This document shows positions 59,560-64,000 of a stretch of DNA of 64,000 bases, one piece after another (the stretch's first letter is position 1; every line of letters starts with the position of its first letter). The translations under genes were made by a program, and so were the position numbers. The notes under the pieces are model-generated. The model was not told the DNA's origin. It did no database searches and saw only the letters and a list, made by a program, of their open reading frames with translations. The stretch covers positions 186,001 through 250,000 of the forward strand of contig MU008167.1 in assembly GCA_010909165.1 (NCBI GenBank), in the 5' to 3' direction. The DNA is from Anthoceros angustus (lineage: Eukaryota; Streptophyta; Anthocerotopsida; Anthocerotales; Anthocerotaceae).

Positions 59560-60735
59560 ATCCTGTAGTATTTAGTTGGCCTATAATGCTGCTGTTAGAA
59601 ACCCTAATCTCCTAGCGGAGAGCTCAGCATGTATATTTTTTGTACAAGCTTCCTGTGACGTGGGACAGCCCGCAGATCCTAGTTAGTCTCACCCTCACCC
59701 TTCTGTCGTAGCTGTTACATTTACGTAAGGCGAGTCCGAGTGTTGCCTTTGACTCAGGTTGTTTATCTACGGAATTTTTGACGGGACGCTTTGACCTTGC
59801 TCATTGATCGAAAATGTTGGAGGCCTTGCCTTGCCTGCATAATTGAATAAGGAGGGGACTCGTTATTCAGCTTCTCTGTCCATTTGATTTCACGTCCTGT
59901 TGCTGCTGTGGGTTATCTCTTCTCTGCCTTCGTGTCGAGTTTGCAATGTTGTTGAGACTGCCCGGATCCTTCTATTTGGCAGATGCAGGCATGGAAACTA
60001 ATCGCATGAGATTCAACACGCAAGCCTTGTGACATGTATGCCTTTAACGTGGCGAGCTGCGGCCCTTTAGCTTGGATTTCACTCTACATGTCGAACAAAA
60101 TCCGATTCTCTCCTTGCGTCAGACGCCTGGCCTAGACAATTGCATAATTCTTTTAGAAAAATAACTCTTTTAGGAAAAATAGGAAAAACATTTAGCATGT
60201 GCAGCAGCGGCTGGCGTCACTCGTCTGGTACGAATCGTCCGTTGTTGATACGAGTGCCTTACTTTCTGGGAGGCGCTCAGCCCCGATCCAGGTTGCGACG
60301 AGGACCATCTCTCCTGCCTCATCTTCTTCTTGGCCAATGTTCTCGATTTCAAGGACGGAAGGAAAGCTACAATGGCAACAACAAGTGTATAGAAAAGAAC
60401 CGGCACACTCCTGAACGCTATGTTATCGCAATGTTATCGGAAGGAGAAATTGGTGAGAAGGACACAGCTAGCATTGGATATGGCGACGTCCACCACCCTA
60501 TCATGTGGACAGAGCGGCGGATGAGGAGTCCGATTCTAACTCACAAAACACGAGTTCACGTCAGCCCTAGTTCTCACAGTCTACTAGGGCTAACTGGAGT
60601 GGTGCATGTTGAGCTGACGCCATGGCGGTCTGGATCAGTCCCCAGGTAGGCTGAGTGCGGAAGATCCCGCAGAGATGTGGAGGTTTTGTGAAACATGTGA
60701 GGTCCAAAGGAACTCTGGAAGGAGTCTTGCATTGC
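59560..60735. other. Reticulon 3' flank and intergenic sequence
   Basis: No supported gene. Frames at 60140-60649 (+) and 60170-60406 (-) lack family similarity; the minus frame has a hydrophobic start but no ATG. Confidence 0.45.
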
Positions 60736-61980
60736 ATGGAGCACCAGGCACCAGAGATTGACGAAGGTTTGGAGATGGCGGAGTTCCGATTGGCCAAACA
60801 TGTGGCAGTGGTAGGGCTGGCAGCATGCGAGCTGGCGGACTCCGGGATGGGAGTGAGGAGGCTGGGGGAGCTGGACCAGGAGTGGGACAAGGTGTGGAGC
60901 AGTATGTTCAATGACGGCCGGGAGCGCGGCCGGGACAATTCTCTGCCGCAGAAGTGTGCGGAGATGTCTTCGATCTGGGACAGGTTTCTTGAAGAGAAGC
61001 AGAGCTGTCCAGGCCTGTTGAGCAAGCTGAAGGAGACGAACGAGTGCTTCGTGGAGAAGATTCACGACGCGGCTATGGCGGGGCTGAAAGAGGTGGACGA
61101 GCTCACGGGGCACGGGCACGGCAAGTCGTTTCCGGAGCTCACGTCTTGGAATTTGCGGGAGGATCGGGAGGCTACTCTGCCTGAGGTTATTCAGCATTTT
61201 GCGGGTATTCTGTGCGCGCTGAGCGGGAAGGTGGAGGCTCTTGTGCATCAGATCGAAGAGCAGAACCGGCAGGTTCAGATGGTGCGGGACCAGCCGTTTC
61301 AGGTGGCCCTGACTTTGTTCCAGGTGCCTGAGGAGGCTGCGCTGTCCAAAGAGCCTCAGTCGTATGTGGTGTGGAGATTGGCGCTGCCCTTCTCCCATCA
61401 GGAAGCTGTGGAGTTCCGGGCGCATCGGGCCATGGAGGAGCTCAAGACCGGATGGGAGGCCGAGATGCTGCAGTCTGAGACACAAGCGTTTGCTGCGCTC
61501 CTCAAGTACGGGTCCAGGTCCGCGATTGGGGTTCGGGAATTAGGGTACATGAATCTGCCTGACCACGAGCTGCAATGCTCCAACATGCTGGCCCGGTATC
61601 AGAAGGCGGACTTTCCGCACCACATGCAAGGAAGTTACCAGCCTGACGAGGTTTGTGAAGAGGATGATGAATTGCAGGGAATGGCTGGCGTCCGAGTGTA
61701 TCCTTCCGAAGTCTGTGCGAGGAAGGAGATGGCGGACCTTGCGGCCCTGCAAACTTCCTGCGCGGATTGTAAGGTGCAGGAGTATCTGTTCCCGGCCATG
61801 GTCTTTTGTTGCCGGAAGTGCTTGAGCCCGCAGGCATGGAACTACAAACTTCGCCGCCGGGCCACGTTGTCGGAAACCATCGCCTATCTCATTGCCGCCA
61901 TCTTGTACCGACAGAACACGATCAAAACTCTGGAGTTTGTTGTCCGAATCCAGGGAGAGGGTCTTCAACACTGGGATTGA
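60736..61980 (+). CDS. Protein of unknown function with C-terminal cysteine pairs
   Basis: A 414-residue uninterrupted frame from ATG 60736 (MEHQAPEIDEGLEMAEF); the frame is open 27 codons further upstream without an ATG, so an upstream exon is possible. It is helix-rich, with Glu/Gln/Ala-rich segments (ALSGKVEALVHQIEEQNRQVQM looks coiled-coil). A central conserved-looking region follows (YVVWRLALPFSHQEAVEFRAHRAMEELKTGWEAEM). The C-terminus carries CADC and, 14 residues later, CCRKC, which could bind a metal, followed by KLRRRATLSETIAYLIAAILYRQ. I do not recognise the family. Codon use and GC resemble neighbouring genes. There is no signal peptide, so it is probably soluble, cytosolic or nuclear. 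Confidence 0.6.
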   Translation: MEHQAPEIDEGLEMAEFRLAKHVAVVGLAACELADSGMGVRRLGELDQEWDKVWSSMFNDGRERGRDNSLPQKCAEMSSIWDRFLEEKQSCPGLLSKLKETNECFVEKIHDAAMAGLKEVDELTGHGHGKSFPELTSWNLREDREATLPEVIQHFAGILCALSGKVEALVHQIEEQNRQVQMVRDQPFQVALTLFQVPEEAALSKEPQSYVVWRLALPFSHQEAVEFRAHRAMEELKTGWEAEMLQSETQAFAALLKYGSRSAIGVRELGYMNLPDHELQCSNMLARYQKADFPHHMQGSYQPDEVCEEDDELQGMAGVRVYPSEVCARKEMADLAALQTSCADCKVQEYLFPAMVFCCRKCLSPQAWNYKLRRRATLSETIAYLIAAILYRQNTIKTLEFVVRIQGEGLQHWD

Positions 61981-63070
61981 AAGAGGAGGCTTCCCGATTT
62001 GCTGCCAAGCCAGGAAGCTGCCACGGATGAAATGTGAAGCATGATGTCTCCATGAAGAGGCAGGCAGACCTGAAGTGTGCACTCAGGTTTGTTCGCAATT
62101 GTCCAAGTCTTCTGCTTAAATCCTTCTTCCCGCGTTAAAAAAAATCCTCCCTCTCCCACTAGAACTGGCAGTTCCTAGACCTCCGCCCCTCGTCCTCCTC
62201 AAGCTAATACTTTCCCGTGACCGCATACGTATGGATAACAGGTTCTGCGGGTACGTGGTCACCCAGTATACCTGCGTCTTGTAGGAGTTCGATTCCTACC
62301 CGAAGCTAGAGCCGAAGCTAGAGGGGTCGAGCTACACCTGCTTGTTCAGAACGCGCTATCCAAGTCGCGAAGGGACTGTAGATTATGTTTATATCCCTTG
62401 AAGGAGCAGGTATGACACTGACTTGCAACTGCTTACTAGGGGATACTTCTTCCTTTTCGCCTCACGCTTCTAATTTATTTCATCACTTGCTTTTAGTAGA
62501 CTAACAAGTGCTCGTTTGGTGTTGCGTTTTGCTATCCATACTGTCCGGATAATAGATTTATATAGGTAATTCTTGCCTTTAATTTCAACTTGCTCTTGTT
62601 TCTAGGCTTGCAGGTAATATATACGTAGATATGAGATTGTTAAAAGTGGATTACAAGTGTAAAGTAATCTATCTAGCCATGGGCTAATTCGATATATACA
62701 TGGAAAATCGGGATCAATAAAGTCTTATTCGCAATAATACTACACTGAAGTTTGTCCGAGACTATACCACAATTCTTCGATCCGGAGCCAACTGTCGCTT
62801 GTTGCGTTGTATTTACCTCCTTCAATCTATCTTTTACCTACCATAAGCGTCGTGCTTGAACGTCGGATGATGAAGGAGGGAGACGCTTTGAAAGCCAGCA
62901 GGAGATGCGTGGTCAGGAGCTTGGTGTGCACATTGCGCAAGCGTGTTATTCTGCGGTAGCTCACTTGGACATGGACGCTGTGATTTGCTCAGCTAATCCA
63001 GCCGGCGCACCGGAGCCGGATTTTGTTGGGTTCTGCCGTGTCTTCACAGGTGCGGGTTGTGGGTGTGGAG
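61981..63070. other. Intergenic; possible tRNA-derived (SINE-like) fragment
   Basis: 62287-62295 reads GTTCGATTC, a perfect Pol III B-box-type core, preceded about 35 bp upstream by a poor A-box-like TGGTCACCCAG. It does not fold into a proper tRNA: the T-stem would be offset. It may be an old SINE head. The rest holds no recognised gene. Confidence 0.35.
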
Positions 63071-64000
63071 ATGATGGCTATGACAATTCAGCTACAGAGT
63101 GGGCGAAAGGGCCTCCTGCGGCGGCAAAGGAAAATTGGTGGGATCCCGGACCTCAATTTCAGGGCTGCAGGATACCAAAGGGGCGTGACGGCTGAAACTG
63201 TGAGCCAGCTATGTCAGCAGGGGCAGCTCAATGAAGCTGTGGAGGCTCTGGGAGTTCTGGTGCAGACAGACTGTGGCATTGCTCAATCCCTTTTTCGGGC
63301 TATCATAAAAAAATGTGAGATTCAGAGGGAGCTGGTCGTGGGTCGCCGTGTCCATGCTCTGGTGGTGAGGAAGGGGTATGAGTCGGACACGTTCTTGTGC
63401 AACTACATCATGCGAATGTATGCTGTCCATGCCAGGTTGGCTGAAACGATGGATGCCTTTACCGTGGCTGCCAAACCAGATGTCTTCATGTGGTCTTCCG
63501 CGATCTCTGCAAATGTTCGCCACGGAAAAGCTGAGCAGGCCATACAGCTGTATCAGCAGATGCTGAGGTCAGGTGTGAAGCCAGATGGGCATGTGTTTGT
63601 GGCAGCTCTTCAGGCCTGTGCAAGGAGAGCAGACTTGAAAACTGGGCAGCAGGTTCATGCCGATGTGTTGGCCTCTGGGGTTGACCATAGTTTGTTTGTC
63701 TACAATTCCCTGGTTGACATGTATGGAAAGTGTGGCAGCTTGGAGGATGCTCAAAAATTGTTTGACGGACTTGGTCAGAAGGATGTAGTGACTTGGAATG
63801 CCATGATAGCAGGATACTCCCAGCAGGGTATGGGCTGGGAAGCCCTCCGTCTTTACAGTGTTATGCAAGAAGAAGTTACTCTAACACCCACGTCTGTGAC
63901 CTTTCTGTGCCTCCTGCAGGCTTGTGCAACTGTGGGCTCTCCAGCTTTGGAGATGGGGAAGCAGCTTCATGCAAGAATTAGTGAAGGAGGGCATGAAGCT
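63071..64000 (+). CDS. PPR protein, PLS class (5' part, runs off the window)
   Basis: 310 residues are present, with no stop before the window end. ATG 63071 (MMAMTIQLQSGRKGLLRRQRK) gives a basic N-terminus consistent with organelle targeting; the frame is open upstream to a TGA near 62981. PPR units start at GVTAETVSQLCQQGQLNEAVEAL and include TFLCNYIMRMYAVHARLAET, DVFMWSSAISANVRHGK and LFVYNSLVDMYGKCGSLEDA. It aligns from its start with the PPR at 42508-44805 (GVTAVTVITLCQQGNLTEAM; VVGRRIH/VVGRRVH; HVFVAALQAC), so the two are paralogues. Whether it also ends in a KP-type DYW domain lies outside the window. Confidence 0.88.
   Translation, partial: MMAMTIQLQSGRKGLLRRQRKIGGIPDLNFRAAGYQRGVTAETVSQLCQQGQLNEAVEALGVLVQTDCGIAQSLFRAIIKKCEIQRELVVGRRVHALVVRKGYESDTFLCNYIMRMYAVHARLAETMDAFTVAAKPDVFMWSSAISANVRHGKAEQAIQLYQQMLRSGVKPDGHVFVAALQACARRADLKTGQQVHADVLASGVDHSLFVYNSLVDMYGKCGSLEDAQKLFDGLGQKDVVTWNAMIAGYSQQGMGWEALRLYSVMQEEVTLTPTSVTFLCLLQACATVGSPALEMGKQLHARISEGGHEA

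Noticed and set aside
60140-60649. 169-codon frame before the unknown protein
   Set aside because: No domain or homology signal; mixed low-similarity composition with overlapping open minus-strand frames.
62221-62300. Possible intact tRNA gene
   Set aside because: The only stem around GTTCGAT is TAGGA/TCCTA with the loop one base out of register, and no anticodon arm or full acceptor stem could be formed.

Overview
This is a nuclear window from a seed-free land plant. It contains intron-bearing eukaryotic genes (introns mostly about 75-300 bp, GT-AG), a chloroplast Mg-chelatase subunit, long intronless PLS-class PPR genes, plant telomere-type CCCTAAA motifs and many decayed repeats. The PPR gene at 42508-44805 has a DYW:KP-type cytidine-deaminase-like domain ending in GRP. 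That variant is associated with U-to-C organellar RNA editing and is known from hornworts, ferns and some lycophytes, so these lineages fit better than mosses, liverworts, Selaginella or flowering plants. I cannot name the species.

Layout: 1-2423 (-) is the 5' part of a Roco (LRR-Roc-COR, TORNADO1-like) gene with an apparent frameshift. 3080-7850 holds GC-rich minisatellites and a decayed hAT/DUF4371-like transposon containing a 1.6 kb internal tandem duplication. 8423-9815 (+) is CHLI. 9816-19114 is repeat-rich and gene-poor, but carries two related, minus-strand, small secreted eight-cysteine proteins (10857-11216 and 14316-14630). 19115-21005 (-) is an alpha/beta hydrolase, head-to-head with 21158-21697 (+), an unusual fusion of a diverged ubiquitin to an organelle-type ribosomal protein uL6. 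22562-27611 (+) is the exocyst gene SEC10 (24 coding exons). 27775-28743 (-) is a Gly-rich, probably plastid, membrane protein.

28744-32522 is intergenic with tandem repeats. 32523-35184 (+) is a TPR protein with a degenerate J-domain. 36572-38818 (-) is a CinA/nucleotidylyltransferase-like gene and 39542-42032 (-) is the dolichol-pathway mannosyltransferase ALG1. Two PPR genes follow (42508-44805 + and 45896-47863 -), then a TONSOKU-like fragment. 48900-50700 is AT-rich satellite and hairpin sequence. 51017-52764 (+) is a transit-peptide-like plus LEA-like gene with a reading-frame break, 53476-54847 (-) a SIRT7-like sirtuin, 58326-59559 (+) a reticulon, 60736-61980 (+) an unknown protein, and 63071-64000 (+) the start of a third PPR gene.

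The genes are functionally unrelated housekeeping and organellar loci, as expected of a plant chromosome; no operon logic applies. Exon structures were read by eye from splice signals, conserved family sequence and reading-phase bookkeeping. They have not been checked against transcripts.
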